From contig NZ_VOSS01000007.1 in assembly GCF_007997035.1 (NCBI RefSeq), positions 1-64,000 of the forward strand: DNA of 64,000 nucleotides, in the 5' to 3' direction. Within the stretch, counting starts at the first letter, position 1. Every line of letters begins with the position of its first letter. Of this stretch, positions 7,736-16,233 are shown piece after piece. The stretch is from Ralstonia sp. TCR112. Its GTDB lineage: Bacteria; Pseudomonadota; Gammaproteobacteria; Burkholderiales; Burkholderiaceae. The position numbers and the translations under genes were made by a program. Under the pieces are notes generated by a model that made no database searches, was not told where the DNA came from, and worked only from the letters and a program-made list of their open reading frames with translations.

Positions 7736-10272
7736 TACTCCTCTGAACCATCGTCCACTTCGACTTGCTGGGCGACCGTCGCGGCGTCGATCTTTGTCTT
7801 GATCGGGGTATAGAGGTCCGCATCCAGCTGCTCGCCCACCTCCAAGGATAGAACCAGCGCGTAGCGCACCTCGGTATCCCATTGACCTGCTTCCTTCCAA
7901 TCCTTCCACCATCCACCGACCGGGAAAACTGCGATCTGCCCTTTCGAAGCCAATTCAGCAGCGGTCCCCGTCCAGACATCCAGATGAATCGACCCTTTGG
8001 TGCGCAGCTTCGGTCCGAACGTCCAGCCTTGAAGATCGGGATCCCCATGAGCGCGTTCATCATCATCGTCACGCTCTAGCGCGTTGACGCGCTCAACAAA
8101 CTCCTGATCTGTTTCGGTTGCCCCCTTCAGCGCAAATCTGAGACCAAAAGAGCCGTAACGAAACTTGCTTTGCCACCCTCGCCGACTCGGGTTCGGCTCG
8201 ACGAAATACGACAACGTCACTCGCAAGGAAACCTCAGTCTCCGCTAGATCTTGTAGCTCCTCGTCGGGCCAGGGCAATTCATGGAGCAGCATTTGGCCAA
8301 GCTTCGCGCTGCCATTAACCTCTCGATACGGAGTGATGGTCTCCTGGAGAACCACCGTGGACCGATAAGCCTCAGAAAAAGCGGAAATATTCGGCTGAAT
8401 CAAGCCAAATCCATAGGTGCGCAGTAGGTTGTACTTGTCCTGCATCGTTGGTTGTACACGTAGCGAGCTTCGCATCGCACGCGTATAGCGAGCTCCATGC
8501 ACGACAAGGGCACGTATGGTTTCGGGCCAAAAGTCGGGATACTTGTGTGAAAGTTGTCCGCACAAACGAGCCACCTCAGCTGTGGCCGCGCTTGTATCTC
8601 CCGTTTCAGCCAACAGCGTGCGAGGAATATTGTTTGACGTGGTGAGCATGCGAAGAGACTCGGGCCCAACTGTAACGTTGGCCGCAGTGTCCAGCGAGCC
8701 ATTGCCACCTTCTGCGACCACGTCAGGTTTGTGAGGCCATTCTTTTTTCCACAAGATGGCTGTCCGCGAAGCAGGAGCCAACGCCCCTCTACGAGCGATG
8801 ACACTCTGCCCCGGATACTCTGTAGCATCAATCTCCGTGAGATTCGTGCTCGCCCCAACTGCCAACGCATTCCATGCTTGGCTCGGATTCTCCGCGGGCG
8901 CCAACGCATTGATCGCCGGATAGCTAGCCCAATCCGGCCAAGCAACGTTTCCGGCGGCCAAAACGTACAGCCTCGGCGTGGCCTCTCCTCGATCGTCCTG
9001 ATCATCGACACCGATCTCCAGTGCCGGCAAGCCGTACGCAAGCTGATCAATCGTTGCCGACCATTCGGAAGGCTCTCCATTGATACCGCCACGGGACGTC
9101 GTCATCATCGCAAAGACGCGACGCACCCGCGGAGCAGTCGCTTCGACCCGATATGCGGACTCCGCAGTAATGGCTCCATATATACGAGGTGGATTCTCGC
9201 CGTCCGGCGGCAAGATCTTGACAGATTCCAGTCGATGCGTCAGGTGGACGCGCTCGTTGTTTGCCAGGGGCGAAGTTAGATTTCCATACAACAGGAGGCC
9301 AGCCATTTCGCTGCCATGACCGTCGTGATCCGCTGCCCCCCACGTCGGGTCATACGTATGCATGTCTTCTTCCGCCAGGCCTGCTGCAAGTAGCGGATGG
9401 CCATTGTTCACACCAGTATCCAATAGCGTGATCCGATTTCTCCTCGACCCTTGCACATAGACTGAGCGCTCAACAAGCGAATCTACCCATTCGTTTTGTT
9501 CGTATGGTTTCAACTCCGACAGGAAGAACTCTGCCGTATCGGCAACCCCGCGAATCTCCGCAACCATGTCGAGTAGTTCAACTGCTTGTTGAATTGACTG
9601 TCGTGTTGCGCGTACGGCTACAACGACCCGCCCCGGGAACGTGACAAATCCCCTCTCAACTTCGAGACCGAGGCGCTCACCTAGCTCCTCGAATGCGTCG
9701 CGAACTACCTTCCCTCTGCGCCCATCGGCTCGCAACCAAACCTGGAACCACCTTTCATCCAGATCCTCAGGCGGGGAGTCCTCGTCTGTCCAAAAATCGT
9801 CGAACGCTGCTCGTCGGATGTTTTCTATAGCATTAACCAACGCAAGATTTTGCGGCTTCCCCGATTTCGCGTTCTTCTCCAGATAGGCTTGGATACGCTT
9901 TTCGAGAGCACCGATGTGACCATCGGGGACGTGGAGTACGACAATCTCTGAATCTGGATGCTCTATCGCGGAGAGCACCTCGAATCCGTCGTTCTTCCAC
10001 TCAAGCCCCTTGAAATCGAGGGCACCTTTCGGTTTGATTTCAAGTGCGACAGCAATGCCTGCGCGTTCTGGCAGGCCATACTCCTGCCGGACCGCCACGA
10101 TATCTGGGAGTTCTCGTACGAGCCGTCTAAGTTGCCGAATAAGCTTCGTGCCATGAGCCACGCGCGGCCGGGGAATACTTGGCCGGCGGCCTCCCCCATT
10201 ATTTGGCGACTGGTACGGTGCCTCCCAGGTAAATCCACTAACAAGGAGGTGTGGCAGCTTCTGTTCTGGCAT
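7735..10272 (-). CDS. ietS: IetS-like subtilisin (S8) serine protease
   Basis: This 845-residue S8-family protease has the catalytic Asp in ITLLDTGVNNGHPLL, the His in DHDGHGSEMAGLLLYG and the Ser in ETGDTSAATAEVARL. About 280 residues precede the protease domain and a long C-terminal part follows, which matches the large subtilases paired with AAA ATPases. The partner is the adjacent upstream gene. The pair matches IetA/IetS, first described for Ti-plasmid stability and incompatibility (AAA antitoxin, protease toxin) and later listed as an anti-phage defence type. The frame is open to a TTG at 10317, but the ATG at 10272 has a TTGGAG site and gives an N-terminus PEQKLPHLLV like relatives. 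No signal peptide, so it is cytoplasmic. Identification by motifs and context, not alignment. Confidence 0.85.
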   Translation of the reverse strand: MPEQKLPHLLVSGFTWEAPYQSPNNGGGRRPSIPRPRVAHGTKLIRQLRRLVRELPDIVAVRQEYGLPERAGIAVALEIKPKGALDFKGLEWKNDGFEVLSAIEHPDSEIVVLHVPDGHIGALEKRIQAYLEKNAKSGKPQNLALVNAIENIRRAAFDDFWTDEDSPPEDLDERWFQVWLRADGRRGKVVRDAFEELGERLGLEVERGFVTFPGRVVVAVRATRQSIQQAVELLDMVAEIRGVADTAEFFLSELKPYEQNEWVDSLVERSVYVQGSRRNRITLLDTGVNNGHPLLAAGLAEEDMHTYDPTWGAADHDGHGSEMAGLLLYGNLTSPLANNERVHLTHRLESVKILPPDGENPPRIYGAITAESAYRVEATAPRVRRVFAMMTTSRGGINGEPSEWSATIDQLAYGLPALEIGVDDQDDRGEATPRLYVLAAGNVAWPDWASYPAINALAPAENPSQAWNALAVGASTNLTEIDATEYPGQSVIARRGALAPASRTAILWKKEWPHKPDVVAEGGNGSLDTAANVTVGPESLRMLTTSNNIPRTLLAETGDTSAATAEVARLCGQLSHKYPDFWPETIRALVVHGARYTRAMRSSLRVQPTMQDKYNLLRTYGFGLIQPNISAFSEAYRSTVVLQETITPYREVNGSAKLGQMLLHELPWPDEELQDLAETEVSLRVTLSYFVEPNPSRRGWQSKFRYGSFGLRFALKGATETDQEFVERVNALERDDDDERAHGDPDLQGWTFGPKLRTKGSIHLDVWTGTAAELASKGQIAVFPVGGWWKDWKEAGQWDTEVRYALVLSLEVGEQLDADLYTPIKTKIDAATVAQQVEVDDGSEE

Positions 10273-10326
10273 TTCAGGACTCCAAGTGACCTGCCGCCAA
10301 ACTCTACTGCCTTTCAATTACTCCGT

Positions 10327-11307
10327 TTACCCCCTATTAGCACGGGCCCGTTCTTCCAAATGCTGGATAACGGCCTCCGAACTCACCTGACCCACTCCAT
10401 CCATAACCGCATCCTTAATGGCGTCGACACAGGCACGCGATATCTCAGCATGGGATTGACCCTGCGCAGCCTTCACCAAACTTTCATACCGAAAACCCTT
10501 CGGCACGAAAGCACTCAATCTATTTTTGAGTAGGATCTTCACTTGCTCCAGCCCTGGAGCGTCGTAGCGAATTACGTCGTCAAATCGACGAAATAGGGCG
10601 ACATCTAAGTCCTTGGCATGATTGGTTGCAGCCACGATCAAACTGTCCGAATGATCTTGGTCGAGCAGTTGCAAGAACATGTTGAGTGTTCTGCGCATTT
10701 CCGCCACGTCGTGCTGGCTGCCGCGCTGCAACCCCAACGAGTCGAATTCGTCGAAAAAATAGACGCCGCGATTGCTCTTTAGTGCGTCAAAGACAAGACG
10801 GAGCTTGGACGAGCTTTCGCCCATGAATTTCGTGATGAGGCTATCAAATCGCACAGTAAAGAGTGGGAGCTTGAGTTCCCCGGCGAGAACCGCAGCCGTC
10901 ATCGTCTTGCCGGTGCCAGGCGGCCCCACAAGAAGTAGCTTGCGGCGAGGCGACAAGTCATGCGCACGCAGTCGATCTGCCTGGCGCTGCTCACGCAACA
11001 CGCGACCGAGCTTGGCCTCCACATCATCGGACAACACCATTTCTGCCAAGTGCTCGTCCGGATAGCGAACGGTAAGCAGGTCGCTCAACTCACCTTTTGG
11101 CTGCATCAGCGGCACGGGCTTAGCTTGCCGTGTCCGACTTGCTTCAACTTTCGTCGAATCGATCAGATCACGCAGCTCAGCGGCCAACTTGGCGTGCCCC
11201 TGACGCGCCTCATCCGCCGCCAGCTGCATAGCTACGGCATAGAAGTGCTCAGCATCTTGGTTCGCATGAGCACGCAACAGCGCTTTGAGTCGATCAGATC
11301 TGGCCAT
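10327..11307 (-). CDS. ietA: IetA-like AAA+ ATPase
   Basis: This 326-residue AAA ATPase has Walker A GPPGTGKT (about residue 130), Walker B VYFFDEFDS, sensor-1 VAATNHAKDLD and an arginine-finger segment ALFRRFDDVIRYD. The N-terminal 110 residues are helical and lack a known fold signature. It lies 54 bases upstream of the protease start on the same strand, so the two form an operon. In IetAS the ATPase restrains the protease; whether it also senses infection is not visible here. I start at the ATG at 11307 (GGATGG upstream) rather than the first in-frame codon at 11349. Upstream lies a perfect palindrome, then the divergent HTH gene, so transcription is probably controlled from that site. Confidence 0.85.
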   Translation of the reverse strand: MARSDRLKALLRAHANQDAEHFYAVAMQLAADEARQGHAKLAAELRDLIDSTKVEASRTRQAKPVPLMQPKGELSDLLTVRYPDEHLAEMVLSDDVEAKLGRVLREQRQADRLRAHDLSPRRKLLLVGPPGTGKTMTAAVLAGELKLPLFTVRFDSLITKFMGESSSKLRLVFDALKSNRGVYFFDEFDSLGLQRGSQHDVAEMRRTLNMFLQLLDQDHSDSLIVAATNHAKDLDVALFRRFDDVIRYDAPGLEQVKILLKNRLSAFVPKGFRYESLVKAAQGQSHAEISRACVDAIKDAVMDGVGQVSSEAVIQHLEERARANRG

Positions 11308-11360
11308 GATTTTTCCATCCAGTCGCAATAGTAGTGGCGCCTTGACCAACCACCAAAAAT

Positions 11361-11381
11361 ATGATGCTATTATAGCATCAT
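11361..11381. promoter_or_regulatory. Perfect palindrome between ietA and the divergent HTH gene (likely operator)
   Basis: ATGATGCTAT (11361-11370) and ATAGCATCAT (11372-11381) form 10-bp inverted arms around one T. It sits in an AT-rich 98-bp divergent promoter region between ietA (start 11307) and the HTH gene (start 11406). That is the expected place for an operator of the small HTH protein, which would control both directions; the regulator assignment is inference. Confidence 0.65.
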
Positions 11382-11405
11382 CTTGCTATTAATACATCAA
11401 AAAGC

Positions 11406-11672
11406 ATGACACGCTTCCCGCGTTCTCAGGGCGAGCTACTTAGAATGGCTCGCGGCGACCTAAGTCAGAGAGCGTTCGCTGAACTGCTTCGCGTTGATAA
11501 GAGCTGCCTGTCCAGATACGAAGGTGGAAAGCTCGGTGCGCCGGTCTCAGTGATTAGTCAGTGCTTAACGATCGTCGCTGACGCTCAGGCCTCGGGAGGG
11601 GAGCTCGATATAGGCAGGGCATTGCAACACGTGAAGACAGCAGCGGATCTGCTAGAGGGAAAGACTCGGTAG
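11406..11672 (+). CDS. XRE-family helix-turn-helix regulator
   Basis: This 88-residue protein is almost entirely one XRE-type HTH: LLRMARGDLSQRAFAELLRV followed by DKSCLSRYEGGKLGAPVSVI, with the recognition helix around Ser-Cys-Leu-Ser-Arg-Tyr-Glu. It is divergent from ietA, and the palindrome at 11361-11381 lies between them. Small XRE proteins of this kind usually act as dimeric repressors of a neighbouring toxin or defence operon. That it controls the IetAS-like pair is inferred from layout only. The C-terminal 35 residues are acidic and helical and may mediate dimer contact. Confidence 0.8.
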   Translation: MTRFPRSQGELLRMARGDLSQRAFAELLRVDKSCLSRYEGGKLGAPVSVISQCLTIVADAQASGGELDIGRALQHVKTAADLLEGKTR

Positions 11673-12126
11673 CCTGAAGGAATGCGACAGCCCTCACAGG
11701 CACCCGCCGACCAAGAACCGCGCGTGTTGGGGCCTTGTGTAGCCAGCAACGCTCGTTGCCCTAGTTGCAACAGTTGCACCTATGGTTGGATGCCCCGCCC
11801 CCTCAGGATCGAAGACGAATGCCGGCGGCAAATCGAGCTCAACCTATCAATCACCAGGGGACCAGAGCTCGCGGATACCCGCACCAAAACGGTGAAAAAG
11901 CGATCCTCATGTAACGCCCAGCCCGGCCTCCGGACAGCTCACGCCCTAGCGCCGTTGCTGCATTGCAACTGGCAACGAGAAAGGATTGGCTCACCTTGAC
12001 AAAGGAGTATCCGGAACCTAAATAAGAGGGCGAACACTGTATAAAAAGACAGCCCCGAAGGGGCGTCATGATCGCTTGGCGCACACGGGGAATCTGTGTA
12101 CCATCGCGCGAACTCAAGGGGAAACA
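11673..12126. other. Intergenic stretch with an orphan minus-strand terminator
   Basis: No recognisable gene is visible in these 454 bp; an open plus-strand frame (11682-11999) has no family resemblance. Near the right end, GCCCC-GAA-GGGGC at 12052-12064 is followed on the minus strand by TGTCTTTTTAT, a terminator for leftward transcription, yet no minus-strand gene lies to its right. It may protect the divergent region from antisense transcription or be a relic. Confidence 0.45.
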
Positions 12127-12612
12127 ATGGAATCGAACCTGATTGCTTTGCAGCTCTTCTTAGATGAGCTCGGGCAGACAGCAAAGATCGATACCGTCGA
12201 CGATCGAATGAGCCTGCAGAAGGTCATTTATCTCGGTCAAATCTTTGGTGCGGACCTAGGCTATCGCTATTCTTGGTACGTACGCGGCCCCTACTCACCA
12301 AGCCTTACCCAGGACTACTACGCGCTCTCAGGCGCGCTCGCGGCGGGTGATCGCACGTATCAGGCGCGCGCTCTCAATGACCGCCTGCGAGAGTGCCTCG
12401 TTCGCGCGAAGAACTTGCTGCAGAAGCCCCAATCGGTAACGCTTGCAACACCTCAGTGGTACGAATTGCTTGCTTCGCTCGATTATCTGAAGCGCGTGTC
12501 GAAGCGCAATGACGCCGACGCGGCTGCCATCATCAGGGCACAAAAACCTCATCTAGCGAACTGGATTGATGCTGGACTTCGGCACCTTAGCGCTTACGCT
12601 CCGCAGTACTAA
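12127..12612 (+). CDS. YwgA-like protein, partner of the HD phosphohydrolase
   Basis: This 161-residue protein resembles the uncharacterised YwgA family: an N-terminal helix, then MSLQKVIYLGQIFG, then SWYVRGPYSPSLTQDYYAL, the conserved G-P-Y-S turn of that family. No catalytic motif or membrane segment is visible. The ATG at 12127 (AAGGGG upstream) is chosen over the frame start at 12076. It is followed 46 bases later by an HD-domain phosphohydrolase of YwfO type. In Bacillus subtilis ywfO and ywgA are also close together, so the pairing is a repeated association. Role unknown; placement among other defence-type cargo suggests a two-gene conflict system, which is inference. Confidence 0.7.
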   Translation: MESNLIALQLFLDELGQTAKIDTVDDRMSLQKVIYLGQIFGADLGYRYSWYVRGPYSPSLTQDYYALSGALAAGDRTYQARALNDRLRECLVRAKNLLQKPQSVTLATPQWYELLASLDYLKRVSKRNDADAAAIIRAQKPHLANWIDAGLRHLSAYAPQY

Positions 12613-12632
12613 TCCGACAAAAAATTTAAGAT

Positions 12633-12655
12633 AGGCCCGCATTGCGGGCCTTTTT
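12633..12655 (+). terminator. Terminator-like hairpin directly before the HD gene start
   Basis: An 8-bp stem (AGGCCCGC at 12633-12640, GCGGGCCT at 12644-12651) with a 3-base loop is followed by TTTTT. It ends four bases before the ATG of the HD gene at 12659 and occupies the place of its ribosome site. It can terminate the YwgA-like transcript, or act as an attenuator limiting HD gene expression. Confidence 0.75.
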
Positions 12656-12658
12656 CCT

Positions 12659-14125
12659 ATGAGCGAGTTGAAGTTCGAAAAAACCATCACCGATCCGGTT
12701 CATGGGACGATCGGTCTGACCCGACTTGAGGCCGATATCATTTCCACGCCGACGTTCCAACGTCTGCACAACGTCCGGCAACTGGGATTAGCTCATCTGG
12801 TCTTTCCAGGCGCCAATTATTCGCGTTTTTCGCACTCTGTTGGCGCTTGCCATAACGCCGGAAGAATTCTGCAGTCGATCGAGAGAAATACTCCCGATAA
12901 GACATTTACCGCGAAGCAACATCAGGCTTGTAGATTGGCTGGCCTTCTGCATGACATTGGCCACTATCCCTTCTCCCATGCCACTGAGCACATCATCAAG
13001 TCGGTTTACTCTGACAAGAACCTGCTCGCACCCACAAGCGATAGCTCCAGTTCCCCGGAAGCAGTAGACCTCAGTTTGCCCCCTTACCTCGATCACGAGA
13101 CGGTCGGGCGCCAAGTTATCGACAACGATCCCTACCTGCTTCAGGTGTTCGAGCGGCACCAATGGGAGCCGGCGTCGATCAAGGAGATTTTTAGCAAGGA
13201 ATCGCCGGAGAACAGCTTTGTGCAGGTGATCAGTTCTGACTTGGACTGTGATCGGTTGGACTATCTGCGTCGGACAGCACACACCAGTGGGCTTCCGTAT
13301 GGGACTGTTGATATCGATTATTTGATCGATCAGGCATGCCTAGATCCGCAGGGCTACTATTGCTTTTCGTTTAAGGCATTGCGTGCAGCTGATCATCTCC
13401 TGGTCTCGAGATACTACGACTATTTGCAGGTGCCGTTTCATAAGACAGTGGTAGCGCTAGAGTGGTCGCTCGTAACCTGCATTGCTGCTCTGATTGAGCG
13501 CGGAATGATCCACTGCTCATCCGCAGATATCGTCGAGAAAATCAAAAGCGGCGATTGGGCACTATTTGACGATAACTACTTCTTTGCCCTGTTTCGGCAA
13601 CTTCGCGATTCCCTCAGCGCCTCTAATCCAGATGACGCAGTTCTTTCCGCGCACCTTGAGGCGTTGCTGATGCGTAAGGCCGCGAAGCTGGTCCATTCCA
13701 ACGAAATTGTCGAAAGCAAGGGGACGCCCGACCATGCCAGCCGCGTGCTGGAAGCACGAAAAGCAATCTCGGCGATCTCGTCCAGTCTCGGTATCCCTGA
13801 GAATTTCTTCTACGTTTGGGAGCACCGCCTCGAGCTCACAAAGGCAGGCTCAAAGTTCGCCGACGCGGAGTTTGAAGGTGCGGTCAACATTTTGCATCAG
13901 AACAAAGCGACGCCTTTGATGCACTTCCCCCAAGCGTTGATGCAAACGCTGGCCAAGTACCAGTTCTCCGGTGTGCGCATCTTCATGATCGACCATGAGT
14001 CACGCTATCACGAAGCGAAGACCATGTTCGAAGTCGCCTTGCCGCCCAAATTGGCCGACTTGCCAACGCCGGCCGCCGGCATTGAAGCCCTCGCCCCAGA
14101 CCTTCCGGAGAGCGAACAGGAGTAA
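12659..14125 (+). CDS. HD-domain phosphohydrolase, YwfO/SAMHD1-like
   Basis: This 488-residue protein belongs to the HD superfamily group that includes YwfO and dNTP triphosphohydrolases (COG1078 type). The metal and catalytic residues are visible: His in SRFSHSVGACH, the HD pair in GLLHDIGHYPFSHATEH, and the distal Asp in SSDLDCDRLDYLRRTAHTSG. The opening KTITDPVHGTIGLTRLEADI is the family's usual N-terminal motif, so the ATG at 12659 is the right start even though no Shine-Dalgarno site is present (the terminator hairpin lies there instead). Relatives hydrolyse nucleotides, and dNTP depletion is a known antiviral strategy. Whether this one cuts dNTPs or a signalling nucleotide cannot be told from sequence. 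It pairs with the YwgA-like gene upstream. Confidence 0.85.
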   Translation: MSELKFEKTITDPVHGTIGLTRLEADIISTPTFQRLHNVRQLGLAHLVFPGANYSRFSHSVGACHNAGRILQSIERNTPDKTFTAKQHQACRLAGLLHDIGHYPFSHATEHIIKSVYSDKNLLAPTSDSSSSPEAVDLSLPPYLDHETVGRQVIDNDPYLLQVFERHQWEPASIKEIFSKESPENSFVQVISSDLDCDRLDYLRRTAHTSGLPYGTVDIDYLIDQACLDPQGYYCFSFKALRAADHLLVSRYYDYLQVPFHKTVVALEWSLVTCIAALIERGMIHCSSADIVEKIKSGDWALFDDNYFFALFRQLRDSLSASNPDDAVLSAHLEALLMRKAAKLVHSNEIVESKGTPDHASRVLEARKAISAISSSLGIPENFFYVWEHRLELTKAGSKFADAEFEGAVNILHQNKATPLMHFPQALMQTLAKYQFSGVRIFMIDHESRYHEAKTMFEVALPPKLADLPTPAAGIEALAPDLPESEQE

Positions 14126-14172
14126 CTCGCTCCCATTGAGATCAGCCCGCACGACAAAGAGCGCTCGCCTCT

Positions 14173-16230
14173 CTATGTCTGTAGCTTGCGAATGTCAGCG
14201 AGCGCGTAGAACTTAACGCTACGATCTTTCGCGAATGAGATCGGCCTGATTTCACCGCGCGCCTCCAGGTTGGGGAGGTGGCTTCGATGGCTGCCGAGCA
14301 ACTTACCCGCCTCCTCAGCGGTAACATAGTTCGCCCGCATTTCTTGCAACCGTGCGATGTCCACACGGCGAACGCGTCGTGACACGGTCAAATCCATTAC
14401 CGGAAGAAGCCCAGACTGGACGTACGTCACCTCCAGAGCTCTATTGCCCACGCCAAGGATTGCTGGGACAGCTTCTATGGGTACGAACTCTGGGTCGCCC
14501 AGCGTCCTCTTGAAACGCTGCACAGAGCCCCTTGTCACCAGCACAACCCTGGACAGACTCTTCACCTTCCGCAAATGACGGTCTGTCACCAGCCGCTTGG
14601 CGCTTTGGACACTGACACCGAGAAGCTCCGCTGCCTCCGCGAGGGGCATTTCTAAGCTCTCCCTCTTGGTCGCATTGCCGGTTGGCTTACGTCCGGTAAC
14701 GGTCGGGTATCCCCTCATGGTCCGTAGCGTTGTCAGATCAATGCGATCGACGAGGTCCCGCTCGAACATATATACGAGGCTGCCATCAATCTTTGGACCT
14801 GCAACGGCGGGCACGCCAAGCGCCATCAGCCTTTCCGCAGTGCTCGTTACACCGCTGTTGGCACGCTTTGCAATCTCACCAGCGAAAACATATTTGCGAG
14901 CAAAGCGTTCTGCCACCCCTCGGTCCATCACCAGCCGTTTCCGATTGACATGATCTCTGTCCCGACATTTAAACCACCCCGCCCGTGCGAGAAAGCGAAC
15001 GACCTCGGGATACGTGCCCAGAATTTCGGCAACCTCTTCCACGCCGACTTCGTCAGGCCTTTCTGACTCGGGATTCGGGGGTATTGAGCAGGCCGACCGA
15101 ATGCTACTGATGCCTAAGGCCAGGTCAAAACCTGCCGTCACTTCACGTCCTTCAGCTATCGCCTTTACTACCGATGCAACGCTGCGTGTGACGGCCCGAG
15201 GGGAACAAACCACTTCCCTCTCACCCACGGTTAGGTCGTATAGCATCTCGCTCACCGACCGCGCACTGAACCAGCCATCACCTGCGTCTAGTCGATACGT
15301 AGCTGGGACACCATCTCTCAGCAGGTTGTTCATCTGAAAAGCGCTCACCCCCAAAGCAAGCTCGGCCTGCCTGCGCGTTAGCTTGCGCTCGGGCAAGGCC
15401 GCATTTAGCGATCTCTTGCCGGGTGTCAAACGAAGTATTTCCTGCGCAAGCGCTTGCACCGTGGCGGAGGATGATTGAAGCAGGGGAAGAAGCGCAACGC
15501 GAGGATGCGACTGCGCCCCGCTCACCAAGGACAGAAGCTCCGTTGAAACCACTCTCTGCTCAATCCACTGCCGCGCGCCGCTCAGCAGCTCTAAAGAAGC
15601 GTCGGAATTGCCGACCGCAAAAAGAGCGGCCAAGCAAGCCGAAGCATCGCTGCCCCGCCGCCCTCCGACATCCATCTCGCTCATCCACCAGTCGACCGGC
15701 GCACCGTCTGCCACAATCTGCGGCCCGTACGCCAGATCCGCCCCACATTTGCATGTGCAAAGGGAACCACGAAGAGGGGACAACTGCTCCTTACATGCGT
15801 AGCAATCTCGCAGCAGGCGAACTGAATGTGTCTGGCATACCGCGTACGGCTTGAGCGACCAGTGTTTGCGAAAATAGCGCCGTTCAGCAAGGCAGATTGG
15901 GCAGTATGCTCCGCACTCCTCGGAGAAGAACTGCTCCGCATATGGAACGCCGTCAACCAGTCGTGGGGACTCAGCCGTTGGGCCTGACCGATCAAAACTC
16001 AGCAAAATGGCGTTCGAATTGTTGATGCCGAGCAGCCCCAGGATCTCCGCGTAGCGCTCTGCCCGCGTATATGCAGCAATGATCCAACCCTCGTCGGCCA
16101 CTCCGATGCACAGGCCATCCACCATGGCAGTCACACTCGGAAAGCCGTTACCCTCAGCGACCCGGATCAAATAGCCTGCCGGCGATTCGCCAGGAAACGG
16201 GATGGGGCGAACCGGAAGTTTTCGTCCCAT
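14173..16230 (-). CDS. tniQ: TniQ/TnsD-family target-selection protein, unusually long
   Basis: The N-terminus has the TniQ signature (RPIPFPGESPAGYLIRVAEG) and a zinc-binding block with Cys pairs (CPICLAERR, CQTHSVRLL, CYACKEQL, CTCKCGADL) at about residues 105-165. The remaining 500 residues carry at least four excisionase/MerR-like helix-turn-helix segments: near 290 (ELALGVSAFQMNNLL), 395 (VEEVAEILGTYPEVVRF), 550 (LAEAAELLGVSVQSAKRL) and 640 (TAEEAGKLLGSHRSHL). At 685 residues it is in the size range of site-specific TnsD proteins rather than short TniQ. It should bind a fixed chromosomal site and recruit TnsC; position suggests the 3' end of nrdB. A GAGGGTGA site precedes the ATG, 3 bases after the tnsC stop. 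Confidence 0.85.
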   Translation of the reverse strand: MGRKLPVRPIPFPGESPAGYLIRVAEGNGFPSVTAMVDGLCIGVADEGWIIAAYTRAERYAEILGLLGINNSNAILLSFDRSGPTAESPRLVDGVPYAEQFFSEECGAYCPICLAERRYFRKHWSLKPYAVCQTHSVRLLRDCYACKEQLSPLRGSLCTCKCGADLAYGPQIVADGAPVDWWMSEMDVGGRRGSDASACLAALFAVGNSDASLELLSGARQWIEQRVVSTELLSLVSGAQSHPRVALLPLLQSSSATVQALAQEILRLTPGKRSLNAALPERKLTRRQAELALGVSAFQMNNLLRDGVPATYRLDAGDGWFSARSVSEMLYDLTVGEREVVCSPRAVTRSVASVVKAIAEGREVTAGFDLALGISSIRSACSIPPNPESERPDEVGVEEVAEILGTYPEVVRFLARAGWFKCRDRDHVNRKRLVMDRGVAERFARKYVFAGEIAKRANSGVTSTAERLMALGVPAVAGPKIDGSLVYMFERDLVDRIDLTTLRTMRGYPTVTGRKPTGNATKRESLEMPLAEAAELLGVSVQSAKRLVTDRHLRKVKSLSRVVLVTRGSVQRFKRTLGDPEFVPIEAVPAILGVGNRALEVTYVQSGLLPVMDLTVSRRVRRVDIARLQEMRANYVTAEEAGKLLGSHRSHLPNLEARGEIRPISFAKDRSVKFYALADIRKLQT

Positions 16231-16233
16231 ATG

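Noticed and set aside
12052-12064. Short GCCCC-GAA-GGGGC hairpin as a terminator of a minus-strand gene
   Set aside because: It has the right T-run for leftward transcription, but no minus-strand gene lies upstream, so I only note it in the intergenic entry.
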